From assembly GCA_027922465.2 (NCBI GenBank), contig BQMF02000001.1, forward strand, positions 2,666,001 to 2,730,000: a DNA stretch of 64,000 nt, in the 5' to 3' direction. Positions 35,812 through 47,173 of the stretch are shown in pieces. The first letter of the stretch is position 1; every line of letters begins with the position of its first letter. Source of the DNA: Turritopsis dohrnii (lineage: Eukaryota; Cnidaria; Hydrozoa; Anthoathecata; Oceaniidae). The notes beneath the pieces are model-generated. The model was given only the letters and a program-made list of their open reading frames with translations. It did no database searches and had not been told where the DNA came from. Position numbers and translations under genes: made by a program.

Positions 35812-36963
35812 ATGATGGATATCATCAAAGCCATCAAAAAAGAAAATCTCGAACAAATCAAAGCGATCTTGAGTACGAGAAATATTGAAATCGATGTTAA
35901 AAAACATGGACAGACACCGCTACATATTGCCACCATCACCGGCAATCCTCACATCATAAAGATTTTGTTGGATCTTGGTGCAGATGTAAACATCCAAACG
36001 TCTGATGTTCATCGGAAGTCGCCATTACATTTAGCATGCAAACATTGCTGCTTACAAGGAGTTGCTTTACTTTTGAAGTCTGGTGCCGAAGTTGATATAA
36101 AGGATCACTATGGTAACACACCTTTATATAAAGCTTGCGGAAAGGGACGTTTACCAATTGTCAAGCTACTCATTCAATATGGTGCCTCTGTGAATCTGGT
36201 AAATAACAATTGCATGTCTCCGTTACATGTTGCTGCTTCGAACGGCCATCAGGATATAGTGAAAATGCTTTTAGAATCAGGCTGTGACAAAACTCTAGAA
36301 ACGAAACATGGAGAAACAGCCCAGGTGCATGCTGGGAAAAACAAACATGCTGATATTGCGAAATTCATCCTTAATTTTGATTGGGTTGAGTTCCAACATG
36401 CTAGCAACACTTTCAAGGCCGACGATAGTTATTTAGTACAGGAAGACATGAACTGCAACTCTGAATACTTCTCTTACGAGCGTATTAAAGCCAACTTGAA
36501 AGCATTAAATAAAAAACTTTCCATTTACGAAGGTTCTCGTGACGAACTCAAGCAAGTTCTTGCTGCTGATCAAATCCAATTAAAAAAAGCACAAGAAGCT
36601 TTAAAGCATGCCGAAATACGTTGTCAACGCACCGAAGATGAGTTGTCGCAATTGAATGAGCAAATTGGGATACTTTCTACCGAGCGGTCAAGCCTATCTG
36701 ATGAAATGAATGCCTTTGTAAGAAAGAAATCTGAGTGTATTTACAGTATCGATGAAGATCTAAATTTTTTTGAGTGTCCTATTTGTTATGAGGTTCCACT
36801 GCCTCCAACCAAAATTTACCAATGCGAGCAGGGCCATATTTACTGTGGAAAGTGCAAAATGGCACCAACAATGACACTGTGCCCTCAATGTCGCATGCCA
36901 ATTGCTGGACAAACGATACGTTGTCGACATATGGAGAATCTTATTCTAAAGAAGTTTTGTTAG
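35812..36963 (+). CDS. ankyrin-repeat, coiled-coil, RING-finger protein
   Basis: A single coding exon of 383 codons. Residues about 32-195 contain four good ankyrin repeats (TPLHIA, SPLHLA, TPLYKA, SPLHVA) and a fifth weak one. Residues about 225-315 are a predicted coiled coil. The C-terminus is a C3HC4 RING with ligands C322, C325, C338, H342, C345, C348, C357 and C360. The CPIC...QGHIYC...CPQCR spacing recalls SIAH-type RINGs. Family knowledge suggests an E3 ubiquitin ligase whose ankyrin repeats select the substrate, acting in the cytosol or nucleus; the substrate is unknown. A splice acceptor (ttttttttcag, ending 35758) lies 53 bp before the ATG, so the mRNA leader is spliced. AATAAA follows at 37138-37143. 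The start is the first of two tandem ATGs. Confidence 0.85.
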   Translation: MMDIIKAIKKENLEQIKAILSTRNIEIDVKKHGQTPLHIATITGNPHIIKILLDLGADVNIQTSDVHRKSPLHLACKHCCLQGVALLLKSGAEVDIKDHYGNTPLYKACGKGRLPIVKLLIQYGASVNLVNNNCMSPLHVAASNGHQDIVKMLLESGCDKTLETKHGETAQVHAGKNKHADIAKFILNFDWVEFQHASNTFKADDSYLVQEDMNCNSEYFSYERIKANLKALNKKLSIYEGSRDELKQVLAADQIQLKKAQEALKHAEIRCQRTEDELSQLNEQIGILSTERSSLSDEMNAFVRKKSECIYSIDEDLNFFECPICYEVPLPPTKIYQCEQGHIYCGKCKMAPTMTLCPQCRMPIAGQTIRCRHMENLILKKFC

Positions 36964-37137
36964 CATGTTATTGTGTCAATTCACTTTTTTTTCTAAACGA
37001 AGCTTTGAAAATAATGTATATACTTGATCACTATGCAAACGCTTCCATCCATCTATATGTATTGAAAAAACTTGGATTGTGTGTTAGTGTTGACTTTCAG
37101 CAGTGTAAATGTTTTGATGTAAACTTGCATAACAGTG

Positions 37138-37143
37138 AATAAA
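37138..37143 (+). terminator. poly(A) signal of the ankyrin-RING gene
   Basis: AATAAA 175 bp after the stop codon, the first such hexamer downstream. Confidence 0.55.
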
Positions 37144-37323
37144 TTTCTCAAAGCCAATGTATAACTATCATGTGTACTTTTTGCTCTTTCTCTCGACTTA
37201 ATTATGATCTTTGAACTGTTTTATTGTGGTAGTATCTTGCTGAACCTAGCCAAGGATATGTTTCAGCTTCAAATCAGTTTTGGCTCATAAAGACAAAAAA
37301 TAATGCATCATGTCTATAAGAAT

Positions 37324-37444
37324 CCAGTGGGAAATTTTGTTTAAAAATCACTGTGAAGGAGTGCATTTCTATAAAAATATACACACTATTTCAATAAAAA
37401 TGCTCTTCATTGCAGTGACTTTTTGATGCTTTTACCCATTTGGG
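37324..37444 (+). mobile_element. gene-cluster MITE copy 1
   Basis: First of 13 copies of a ~120-bp palindromic element with ends cccagtgggcaaatttgt and its complement. An inner inverted pair (aaaatcactgcgaaggag/ctcttcatcgcagtgattt) encloses tttctatagaaa. This copy is in the forward orientation and contains AATAAA. It lies 0.36 kb after the ankyrin-RING stop. Confidence 0.85.
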
Positions 37445-38092
37445 AAGTTGTGAAATAAACATGTTTCTACACACAAGAAAACAAAATTTCAATTCGATTT
37501 TCTCATTGAGTATGTTACTATGGTGAATATTGTATTATGTGAATACTTTTGAAAATATCTCATATGACACTCTCAGAGATCTGTATGTAGATCCCAGTGT
37601 TCTCACTGGGACGTTATAACCAAGATCTTCCTACACTGGTTTTGTTTCTGCTATATCGCTTCCTTGTTACTATAGGAACTGGAGAAAAAAATTGCAATCC
37701 TGTCACAAATAAAAAAACAACAACAATTTTTCTTCCTGTGTAATAGATGCCTTAAAATTGATGAAATTTCCTTTTTTAATAAAGATCAATGAAACGTTTT
37801 CTCCTTTTTAATAAAGGGCATTGTTTATCATTCTCAAAATCCCATTCTGGCATTCATACATCGTGCCACCGAACCCTAGAGGCCAAAATTGCCTGTTGTA
37901 CATCTTGAAAGCTAGAACACTGGTCCCTAATGCAAATCAACTCTTGTTGTTTAGGTGGAACTCTCTATGATTCTCTCATCATTATCAGCTTACTAATCCT
38001 TTTAATCATTTTTGTAACTAATAGAGTTAATATGAGCTGACCTATGAAGCGGTTGTTGGTATGGTGTGTCTGTCTTCATTTCATATTGACAG
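37445..38092. other. intergenic or intronic, no feature
   Basis: No coding frame or repeat recognised; it may be an intron of the gene fragment that follows. Confidence 0.4.
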
Positions 38093-38954
38093 CTGATCTA
38101 AACTTCCCAAGATACAATATTCGGAAGAAATCGCCCTGGGTAAAAGATTTTATTTTTCTTTTGAATATTAGAGTTATTGTTTTTGTATTTTGTTTCTGGA
38201 AATCTACTGTCTTAAATATTCTATCCAAATGACATAGTTATTCCAATATTGACGTAATTGTGTAGGATGTTTTGTTGATTCTCTAAATCAAAAATTCAGA
38301 TCTCCTGCTAATTTTAGTAATTCCAAAGGAATTTCTGATGTTTGTGTTGTTGTGGGAAAAGGAGATTAAAATATGTTCAATCCGTAATTTCGTTGATATG
38401 GCAACTGTGTGTCAAGATTTTAGAAATTGAATATTAAGCCAGCATTTTGTTATCAGTGGTTCCCTAACTAATTAATTTGTTGCAATGATACTAAACCAAA
38501 ACAGACTGAGTCAGATTAAAGAATTCACATGATGAAACTAATACAAACTTGCTGTCAAACTTCCCTTTACTTAGATTGTGATATTGTTGTCCATGATAAA
38601 AGATGTTTTGTTTTTTCATTACTCAGTCTAGGAAAGTCTCAAAAAAAGAGGCTGATTGCAAACAGAATTCGTGCTTGGTTGGTGATATTGCAACATCAAA
38701 GCTTGATATTGAACAGTTAAAGTGTGTTCGAAAATGCTTGTCCCTGAAATGCTACCAGGAATTGTATGCATGGAACGAGGTGCTCATTTTATTAGTTCAT
38801 TCCTCAAAGAAATTGTAAGGTTTTTATTTTTTTTATTTGTTTGTGTGTACAATTTTTCTTGCAGCTTGAATTGGGTGAAGTTGATATTCGTGCATCATCT
38901 TTCAAAGGATGTGTTGCAAGTGAGTTGAAACAAGCTGCAAAAACAGAGTTCTAA
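38093..38954 (+). CDS. 3' end of an unrecognised gene (probable last exons)
   Basis: Three exon-like pieces join in phase. 38093-38139 (DLNFPRYNIRKKSPW; acceptor attgacag, donor gtaaaa). 38627-38814 (acceptor cattactcag, donor gtaagg). 38865-38954 (acceptor tttcttgcag, reading LELGEVDIRASSFKGC and ending in TAA). The middle piece changes frame by one base at the aaaa run near 38731. Before it the frame reads SKLDIEQLKCVRK, after it LVPEMLPGIVCMERGAHFIS. A lost A in the consensus would explain this. I do not recognise the family. The 5' part must lie upstream, perhaps far off. A donor-like atg/gtaag follows the stop at 38960, so an alternative is a 5' leader exon of the next gene. Confidence 0.4.
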
Positions 38955-39022
38955 GAAATGGTAAGATGATTCGAACGTCCTTTGTTTTTTGCTTGAACTC
39001 AACAACTTGTCCAACATTTTGG

Positions 39023-39149
39023 AAGTGGGGCAAAAAAGTCGAAAGAGAAAAAGTCACTGCAATGAAGAGCATTTCTATTGAAATAGTGTGTATATTTCTA
39101 TAGAAATGCACTCCTTCGTAGAGATTTTTCAACAAATTTGCCTACTGGG
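39023..39149 (-). mobile_element. gene-cluster MITE copy 2
   Basis: Reverse orientation. Its end (ctactggg) lies only 16 bp before the splice acceptor (ttctttaag, ending 39165) of the SNM1A start exon. The left tip is degraded. Confidence 0.8.
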
Positions 39150-39172
39150 TTGTATTTTCTTTAAGTGATAAC

Positions 39173-42100
39173 ATGGATGATAGTGACGACGAGATCAAAC
39201 CTTTGAAGCGGACTCGGAAGAAATCTCAATCAAACATGAATCAGTCTCCAGGAAATTCAGAAAATCCAGGAAATTCTGAAAAACTTAAAAAGAAACCATC
39301 TCCCAAAAAGTCCGATTCACAAACCTTGTTTGCATCTGCCAACAACAAAGCCATCTCTCGTTTCTTCTCTGTCAAGAAGAATTCCCCACTTCCCGACTAC
39401 AGATATGGCTCATGTCCGATTTGTAGCATTGACCTGAATTTTATTCATGGTGCATCCCCACAAGCCCATATCAACCACTGTCTCGACATGGAACCTGAAT
39501 TTGAAAAAGGTAATTTTATATAAAAGTATTTGTTTTCAAAACTTGCATGCTCAGTGGGCAAAATCGTCAACATGGCACTGCGATAAAGAGCATTTTTACT
39601 GAAATGGTGTGCATATTTCTATAGAAATGCACTCCTTCGCGGGGATTATCAACAAATTTGCCCACTGGGTTCATTAGTATTCACTTTCAGATTTTCATCT
39701 CAAAGTTAGCAATTCCCTTTAGAAAAGTCTGGTTCTTTCTTATCTCGCTTGAAAACTCATCAGAAAAATTTTGAGCTAAATCTCTTATTCATTCTATTAG
39801 ATGTTATTTCTATATTCCATATATATCATATTTTTTTAATGAAGGACTATTTTGTACATTGCAAACTGTTTCCCAGTTAAGAAGATTGCTGAAAGGTCAC
39901 TGCGTAGGAGTGCACTTCTATAGAAATATACACATTTTTCAATAAAAATGCTCTTCATTGCAGTGTTTTCTTACGATCTTGCCCACTGTGTTAGTGTTGT
40001 TACTGCTTGTGTGTGGAAAACATGTTCAATGGTATTCCCGTTGTTTTCGCCATTTTCTTTCCAGGATATTGTTCTGGAGACTCGACTTGTTCTCTATCAA
40101 ATGAAAAACATTTTCGTGAATACAAACACCAACGAAATCTCCACATATCCTCAAGCCCTGAAAGTAATACTTATGATGATGAACACAACCACCCTACATC
40201 GGATCGCACTGCTCCAACGCCCTGTGCATCAGACGTGACCACTGATCGTTCTTCCTCAGCGCCCGGTGGATCTAAATTAATCACTCCTTTAACACCCTGT
40301 GCATCAGACGTAACCACTAATTGTTCTTTCTCAGCGCCCGGTGCATCTGAAATAAGAATTTCATCTTGTTCAACCACCGATGATTCTAGGGTTGCATCTA
40401 GTAAAAAGAAGCAGATGAGGATTGAAGCTTTCTTCACCAACCCATCGTCTGCTAAAGATTCCAGCAATGTTGTAGGTGCAACTAATGTTGGAGATAATGG
40501 TAATATTGGAGATGGCTGTGGTGAAAAACAATCATCAAGGGTTTGTAAAACTCCTCTAAAAAGTAATAAAAAAGTACCATCTAAAGAAAGCAAGGCCAAG
40601 AAGTGTCCATTTTACAAGAGAATACCTGGTACAGAAGCTCTTGATAGTCTGTGTTCACACCTTTTTTTTTCTAACTACGCCACGTGCGACGAACCAGGTA
40701 TGGCCTCGATTCCAAGCGCAAAATAATTATTACATTCTTTTCGATAGCGATAATGAGGTTGATGGCCTCCATACTACTATCGTTTTATGTTGCTAGGTAA
40801 CATCATTGTTTTTGAATTAGAGACGAGGCCATGCCTGAGTAGAGCAAATGTGACGTAATTAATGTTAAAAACGATCGTTTCTTGGTTGTTAAAGTTTTTA
40901 CTGCATATCCTCAATGTTAGTCGATTAATATGGCTCTCCTGGTGGGCGAGATCGTCAATAAGTCACTCTGACGAAGAACATTTTTATTGAAATAATATGT
41001 ATATTTCTATGGAAATGTACTCCTTCGCAGTGGTTAGCAAATTTGTTTACAGCTCTCCTCCACTAACTCTCCGCTCTCCTTCGTTACTTGCTTGTTTTAA
41101 TTTGTTAGGCAGTGGCGTAACTGTAGATGCTTTTCGATATGGTGAGATTCCTGGCTGCACTGCATACTTTTTGACGCATTTTCACTCGGATCACTATACA
41201 GGCTTGAAAAAAACTTTCAAAGGAAAGTTATACTGTTCACAGGTAAGAGAACTTGTTGTTGTTGTTGTTGTTGTTGTTTTTGGTGGAGACAGCTGGAATA
41301 CAAGAGTCAACAATTAAGCTTGTCGATTGCTTGTTTTCCCATCTTTCTAGGTCACTGCGAACTTAGTTGTTTCTATACTACGCGTTGAAGAATCTTGTAT
41401 CGTTCGTTTACCCATGTATGAAAGGACGAACGTGGACGACGAAGTAGATGTGACGTTGTTGGATGCTAATCAGTACGAATCTTCTTGTCTTTCTTCCGGA
41501 AAGAATTTGAATGTAGTATTCCTAACCCAGTGGCCAAATTTGTTAAACAATGTCTACGAAGGAGTGTGTTTCTATAGAAATATGCATACTATTTCTATAG
41601 AAATGCTCTTCATCGCAGTGACTTTTCTCTTAATAACTGTTGGTTCGTCTAACAAGATTGATGAGGATCATCACTGATTTGTGGTCAAATCCTTGTAATT
41701 TCTATCTGAGTTAGGCGAGCTAATCACTGCGTAATTCGTGGTCAATTTCCATGTAATTTCAACTGCAAGAACTGCAACTTCTCACCATGAATAAAACATG
41801 ATTACATGTTGATGTTCAAACACGTTGTAACTGTTATGGCAAACCGGGTTGTAACACTCCCTTAGAAATAACGGTTTTTAAATTTTGTTAGTTTTGTGAT
41901 GGTTTTCTCGTTGGTTTTGTGATGGTTTTCTCTTCTTTCAGCTGTCCAGGATCCGTTATGTTCTTGTTCCAGCTAAGAAACGGCTCTCGAATTCTCCATG
42001 TTGGGGACTTCCGTGCTCACCCCAGCATGTTTTCTCAAAACTTTCTTTTGCCACAGACCGTCGACGTGTTGTATTTGGACACGACGTACTGCGATGCCAA

Positions 42101-43311
42101 GTACGTCTTCCCATCTCAAACTGAAACCATTGATTTCGTCGTACAAACTGCAGACCAGTTCTTAAAACAGAACCCTAGAACGTTGCTCGTGTGTGGAACG
42201 TACACAATCGGCAAGGAGCGTGTGTTCAAAGCGCTCGCGTCGTCGCTGAACTTGAAAGTAGCTGTTTCACAACAGAAGATGAAGACATTGTCTTGCTTAG
42301 ATGATGATCACCTGATGAACATGTTGACGTTGGACTACAATAGCGCTCAGCTGCACGTCTTACCGTTAGGGAGTTTTTCTCAGAAGGTATGTGTTAGCAA
42401 TGTTATACTTCAACCCAGTGGGCGAAATTGTCAACTCACTGCGAAGAAGAGCATTTTTATTGAAATAGTGTGTATATTTTATGTAGAAATACACTCCCTC
42501 ACAGTGATTTTACAACGATTTTTCCCACTAGGAAGACCTTGTTGAAATACCTTGAAAAGTAAGAAAAAAAAGAAGAAGCGTTATTTACTTTACGTGGATT
42601 AATTTTGACGAATAGACAAAGATTTCAATTCGATGCAATTTTGAAAATGCCTCGTTATAACATTTTTTCTCTCTGTATTTCACAACTATTTACTATCTGA
42701 TATGGTTTTGATCAATGACTTATCGTTCTTCTATTTTCGTTATATATATATGTCGTCTTGAAGTAGCGCAACTGAAAGGCGATTAGTCATGTCTATCTTT
42801 TTTGGTAGATAGTGATTCTAACACTTCTGAACCATATGAGATGTTAACTTTATTCAAATTAGTTTGGGGATTGAGTTACCAAAAAAATTTCCAAAAACCT
42901 TTTTAAAGGGTTTACAAATGTTTGTGGTCTGTATTTTGATGTTCTGCAGAATTTTTAGATGAACATACTCAAGAGCAGAGAGTTTTTTTTAACCTCGTTC
43001 ATGCGTTTTGATTGGTTTAGAAGCTGGCAGATCACCTGAGCAAACATGCAGAGAAATTCGTTCGCTTACTTGCTTTTAAACCGACCGGTTGGACATTTTC
43101 CGGCAAAACGTCGGATTTGACGGACATAAAACCTTGTGTATATAGGAACGTCATAACGTATGGTGTCCCATACAGTGAGCATAGCAGCTTTTCCGAGCTC
43201 GAGTGGTTTGTGAAGGAACTGAAGCCCAAAAAAATCATTCCGACTGTCAATATTGGTTCGAAGGCATCAAGAGAAAATATGGAGCAACATTTTCAAGAAT
43301 GGTTGATGTAA
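39173..43311 (+). CDS. DCLRE1A: DNA cross-link repair nuclease SNM1A (DCLRE1A), six exons
   Basis: CDS joins 39173-39509, 40065-40628, 41109-41242, 41351-41472, 41942-42386 and 43021-43311: 1,893 nt, 630 residues, all GT-AG with matching phases. Human SNM1A is a 5' exonuclease that digests past interstrand cross-links in the nucleus. Seen here: a UBZ4 ubiquitin-binding finger (C81, C84, H99, C103), a canonical PCNA-binding PIP box QMRIEAFF (229-236) and a looser one, NKAISRFF (58-65). The metallo-beta-lactamase domain follows with HFHSDH (324-329), DANHCPG (383-389, split by an intron) and GDFR (407-410). Then come the beta-CASP blocks [28 protein letters not shown] and [10 protein letters not shown]. 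The protein is shorter than the human one (about 1,040) because the linker before the nuclease is compact. Introns carry five copies of the gene-cluster MITE. Splicing of the leader is suggested by an acceptor 8 bp before the ATG. Confidence 0.9.
39550..39669 (-). mobile_element. gene-cluster MITE copy 3, SNM1A intron 1
   Basis: Reverse orientation, ends ctcagtgggcaaaatcg and aaatttgcccactggg. It starts about 40 bp after the donor of exon 1. Confidence 0.85.
39872..39990 (+). mobile_element. gene-cluster MITE copy 4, SNM1A intron 1
   Basis: Forward orientation, left tip decayed (cccagttaagaag). It is the only intronic copy that puts an intact AATAAA on the sense strand of its host gene. It lies about 75 bp before the exon 2 acceptor. 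Confidence 0.8.
40936..41054 (-). mobile_element. gene-cluster MITE copy 5, SNM1A intron 2
   Basis: Reverse orientation and strongly diverged at both tips (ctggtgggcgagatcg, aaatttgtttac). The core tttattgaaataatatgtatatttctatgg is recognisable in part. Confidence 0.7.
41254..41279. repeat. (GTT)n microsatellite
   Basis: Eight or so GTT units 11 bp inside SNM1A intron 3, right after the donor. Confidence 0.85.
41526..41632 (+). mobile_element. gene-cluster MITE copy 6, SNM1A intron 4
   Basis: Forward orientation, right tip lost. The AATAAA position reads tatagaaa, so the signal is absent in this sense-oriented copy. Confidence 0.75.
42414..42532 (-). mobile_element. gene-cluster MITE copy 7, SNM1A intron 5
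   Basis: Reverse orientation with both tips preserved (cccagtgggcgaaattgtc and cgatttttcccactagg). It begins 27 bp after the exon 5 donor. Confidence 0.85.
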
Positions 43312-44574
43312 ACCCTACCCCCGTCTTCTTAGAAATTTTGCATCAAAACATTTTTTTAAAAAAGATAGATTTTTTAATGGAGTTTTCTGATGAATAGATG
43401 GACCATTTTTCTGACTGGACAAAATAATCCCGTCTGAAGTATCCACCACACCCAGCTGCTTGAGAAGACTTGGTGAAGAAGGCAGGGATAATCTCGTTTA
43501 AGACAGATGTAAAAAAAAATTTGATATTTTTCAGTATTCACGATTTTGTTCGGTGGCTAACACATCTTTTTTATTCGCACAGTTCTTTGATATAAGATCA
43601 ATTTTCAAAAGGCAAGCTTTGCTACTATTTTCATTTCGAAAAATTTCACAGTGCGAAGAGAAACTATCTGTTGTTTCAGCCTGGAAACGAGAACAAGAAG
43701 AAAGTGTTAGAAAGCTTTTAAAAAACGCCGGGATGTTCAAAGATTTGCCTATGTTATATTCAATCACAATGATTTCTTTCAAACTGTAAATATTTTATCC
43801 TTTGCAGGAAATTTCTTTTATTCTTAAGTTCGGGTTGTCATAAATATTTCATTTGATTTCTTAATAGTGAAAATTCTCCCTTCACCTTGAGGCTTATCTT
43901 CTTGAATACCCACATTGAATTTTCACCTCAACGAAAAGATAAATCATTCACACCGTATTATTATAACAGCTCTGATGCACTTTAGAGCCCAGTCCACGCC
44001 TTAAATAATCATAACAACTTAGAAGGGGGATCCTTAGATGTACGCCCCTCTTTTGACAGCCACGCCTTCTCATCGCTAATTAAAGTAACGCCTTTGTTTT
44101 GGCTAAACCAGGCGGCAATCTTGACCAATGATAATGATGCGGAATGCGCTCTCAATTCAAGATTTTATCATTCGATATTTTTACAACTAATCATATTATC
44201 ATGTCTTCTAATTGTTATTATTAACTAATGAATTTTTCTTTTACTTTTTGGAATTAGTTTTCCATAATGTTTTTATTTCAATAGGATAGGAATGAGAACT
44301 AAGTTGTCAATTTCTCTCTTTTTTTTTTTTTGTTTACAATAGACCAGCTGCTTTTCCCGCAATATACAGAATATTGTTAGACCCTGTCATTTAAAAAAAC
44401 CCAAAATTCAACATAAAAGCTTCTTACTATTAAATAGAATTTATTTTTTTCGTCGTATCAAATCTCACATGAAAATTTATTCTGTTCGATACACGGAACG
44501 TGTGTTTTTGTTACAGCATGTTAAAGAACGTTTTTTTTATTAGTATCAGCTGAAACATCCAGCTGATAAGCGAA
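43312..44574. other. intergenic region with transporter leader
   Basis: No further coding exon was recognised. A splice acceptor (tttttgttacag, ending 44516) lies 58 bp before the transporter ATG and probably ends a leader intron or marks a trans-splice site. Confidence 0.45.
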
Positions 44575-45987
44575 ATGGGTGTCGGTTACCATACACTACC
44601 AGACAACGAAGATGCGTTAAGTGACATTATCTCAGAAAATGATGATTTGTCGGGTTCACCTAAGCGTAATCGCTTTGGGAATTTGAATGCTAAAATCTGG
44701 CTGCAGACCGGTGTCAAATCACTAGCGCGGAAATGCCGTATTGTTGACGACACTGATGATGGAAAAACAAATCTGGTTCAAACTCTCTTCAACTTGATCA
44801 ATGCAAATCTCGGTACCGGAATACTGGCCATGCCGTTTGTTATACGTCTAGGAGGATATTGGGGCGTATTTATCACTGTGCTTATTGGCGTGTTGGGTAA
44901 TTACACCGGGAAAATTCTTGTTAGTCTGCTGTATGAGGAGACGGAAGACGGCACGAGGATTCGCGTTCGAGACACGTATGCTGACATCGGGGAGGCAGTC
45001 AGTCCACGCTTCGGAAGATATTGTGTTCACACCGCAAATGCTGTTGAGCAGTTTTCTCATTGTGTGTTATTGCTGATCATGCCTGGCACGGTCATTGCTC
45101 ACACCTTCCCAAAGTCTGGAATGAATGAAAGCGCGTGGATCTTTCTCTTATCCCTCATCGTCATCCCGACAATTTTTTTACGGAAGATGCACCAAGTGAC
45201 GTGGACAAGTATACTATCAGTTGTCATAGCAACCGTCTTGAGTTTGTTGGTACTCGTGTACAGTCTGACACACCGAACGAATTGGTCGGATGAAATCATG
45301 CCTGGATTTAATGTGCACGTCACACCAATATCACTCGGTATCGTTATGGTGACATATTCATCGCAAGCTTATTTGCCGGCAATCGAAAGATGCATGCGTG
45401 ACCCTGAATTATTTGACCCGCTGATGGATTTTGCTTACACCCTCGTAACCGTCTTCAAATTCGGAATAGGGGTGATTGTATTTTTGGCATTCACCGATAA
45501 AACCGATCAGATAATGACCTTAAACCTGCCACACAACATTCTAGGCGACATCATTAACATCGCCGCTATCATATTGTCGCTATCGTTTTACACGGTGCCG
45601 ATGTTTACCGTATTCGATATAATCGAAAACCAAATCACCCTCCCAAAGTCGATGGAAAAGCTTCTAGACACGGAAAAGCAGTATCTGGATTTGGCGTATC
45701 TCACTCCAAACTTGGTTTTTCGATTCACAATAGTGTTACTGTTCATCTGTATCGCCGCCGCAGTTCCTCATTTTAGCTTACTGATGTCGTTTGTCGGAAA
45801 TACGTCGGGTTCATTGTTGGTATTATTATACCCGAGTCTGTCTTACGTCGTGTTGAGGTGGAATGAAATTTCAAACACAGTTGTCGTCATTAACTGCTTG
45901 ATAATCGTGTTTTCGCTGGGCGGGAGCATATTTGGCATTTGTTCGGCGGCAAGGGCGTTTTATTCTGTGTACAACGAAGCAACGTAA
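44575..45987 (+). CDS. SLC32A1-like vesicular inhibitory amino acid transporter
   Basis: A single-exon, 470-residue member of the amino acid/auxin permease (AAAP) fold, closest by eye to the vesicular GABA/glycine transporter. That protein loads these amino acids into synaptic vesicles in exchange for protons. Residues 1-65 form a hydrophilic, probably cytosolic N-terminus. TM1 (about 68-90) has the ANLGTGILAMPF glycine-rich motif. YTGKIL (110-115), LYEETEDG (119-126) and RVRDTY (130-135) are the family blocks seen in VGAT. Later blocks SLGIVMVTYSSQAYLP, VPMFTVFDIIE and VPHFSLLM fit the same transporter. About ten to eleven membrane spans can be counted. The length is usual for the family (human 525, with a longer N-terminus). 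The substrate is inferred. A plain SLC36/SLC38 relative is less likely because the YTGKI...YEE.EDG...RVRD blocks are VGAT-like. Confidence 0.85.
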   Translation: MGVGYHTLPDNEDALSDIISENDDLSGSPKRNRFGNLNAKIWLQTGVKSLARKCRIVDDTDDGKTNLVQTLFNLINANLGTGILAMPFVIRLGGYWGVFITVLIGVLGNYTGKILVSLLYEETEDGTRIRVRDTYADIGEAVSPRFGRYCVHTANAVEQFSHCVLLLIMPGTVIAHTFPKSGMNESAWIFLLSLIVIPTIFLRKMHQVTWTSILSVVIATVLSLLVLVYSLTHRTNWSDEIMPGFNVHVTPISLGIVMVTYSSQAYLPAIERCMRDPELFDPLMDFAYTLVTVFKFGIGVIVFLAFTDKTDQIMTLNLPHNILGDIINIAAIILSLSFYTVPMFTVFDIIENQITLPKSMEKLLDTEKQYLDLAYLTPNLVFRFTIVLLFICIAAAVPHFSLLMSFVGNTSGSLLVLLYPSLSYVVLRWNEISNTVVVINCLIIVFSLGGSIFGICSAARAFYSVYNEAT

Positions 45988-46277
45988 CACTTACCACCAT
46001 CAGTAAAGGACGCCCAAAAACTCTTGCATTTGCAAACAGGTTACCCTGTGATTTAAGATTTAATACAAGGACAGCCTCGTTATCGATTCTCTTGTTTCTG
46101 TTTTAATGTTCCTTGTTTTCACAATGAAGAAAATAGATATTTCAAATCTTGATAAATCTTATTATTTTCTGGAATTGTGTAGTGGAAAAAATCCCAATGC
46201 GTTACAACTACGCATCCATGCTACCTTTCGATATCGGTTGCTGCTATTGGACAAGGCAAAAAGAGCTCGGTTTAGAG

Positions 46278-46400
46278 GTCCAATAAATAACCTAGCGGAA
46301 AAATCACTGCGATGGAGTGCATTGCTATAGAAATATACACAGTATTTCAATAAAAACGCTCTTCATCGCAGTGATTTTTTTGACGATTTTGCCTACTGGG
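46278..46400 (+). mobile_element. gene-cluster MITE copy 8
   Basis: Forward orientation, AATAAA present, left tip degraded. It lies 0.29 kb after the transporter stop. Confidence 0.8.
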
Positions 46401-47000
46401 AAGTATCAGGACATCTCATATGTTGTCATAACACATCTCAACTAAAAGACTTTTCAGGTATACACCGTTGTTAAGAGATCAATGATCGCATTATTAGGCA
46501 AAAAGTTCAGCAACTTTAGAATCTCATCTGGAAAAATGAGTATGAAGAAACAGAAAAATTAATAAGCCGAGGTTTTTTTTAAATATTAAGTCTATTGCAA
46601 CTTAATTAAGAACCTTATCCTCTGTGACATTCCACAAGACGGGATTGTTTTTCCAATTCTTCCAATACGAAAAGAAACCCTTCGATGAGAAACTAGAAGA
46701 CAACAGATGAGCGAATGACAAAGTAAAACCAGTATTACATTAATCTCATTCTCTGATAGAATCCAAAATAATCATATGCCATAACTACAGTGGTTATCGG
46801 TTTATCATATAACCATCAAGTACACGAGTGTTATCGAAATATATTAAAAATATAACAAGCCACGCCTCAAACATTCTAATTTGTCACCACCCCTACACAT
46901 ACGCCCTTGTTATCGTTTCATTGAATTATCGATTGATCGAACACTTTATAACATCGCTGTTGTATCGCCATGTTTATTTAACTCGGTGTGTTTGTTTTAC

Positions 47001-47121
47001 CCCAGTGGACAAATTTATTGAAAATTCACTGCGAAGGAGTACATTTCTGTAGAAACATACACACTACTTCAATAAAAGTGCTCTATATCGCAGTGGTTTT
47101 TTGACAAGTTTGTACACTGGG
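47001..47121 (+). mobile_element. gene-cluster MITE copy 9
   Basis: Forward orientation, AATAAA present. Tips cccagtggacaaatttatt and acaagtttgtacactggg. Confidence 0.8.
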
Positions 47122-47173
47122 ACACCTCTGTGAGTATAAGTTGCTTGCGAAAAAATCACAAAGTAACCAACTA

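Noticed and set aside
38722..38928. Reading 38722-38928 as one uninterrupted gene
   Set aside because: The middle (38815-38864) is T-rich with a donor and an acceptor at its edges and encodes only FLFFLFVC-type residues. A two-exon reading is better.
40171..40599. 142-codon minus-strand frame
   Set aside because: Shadow of SNM1A exon 2, whose plus-strand frame has a PIP box, correct splice phases and family similarity.
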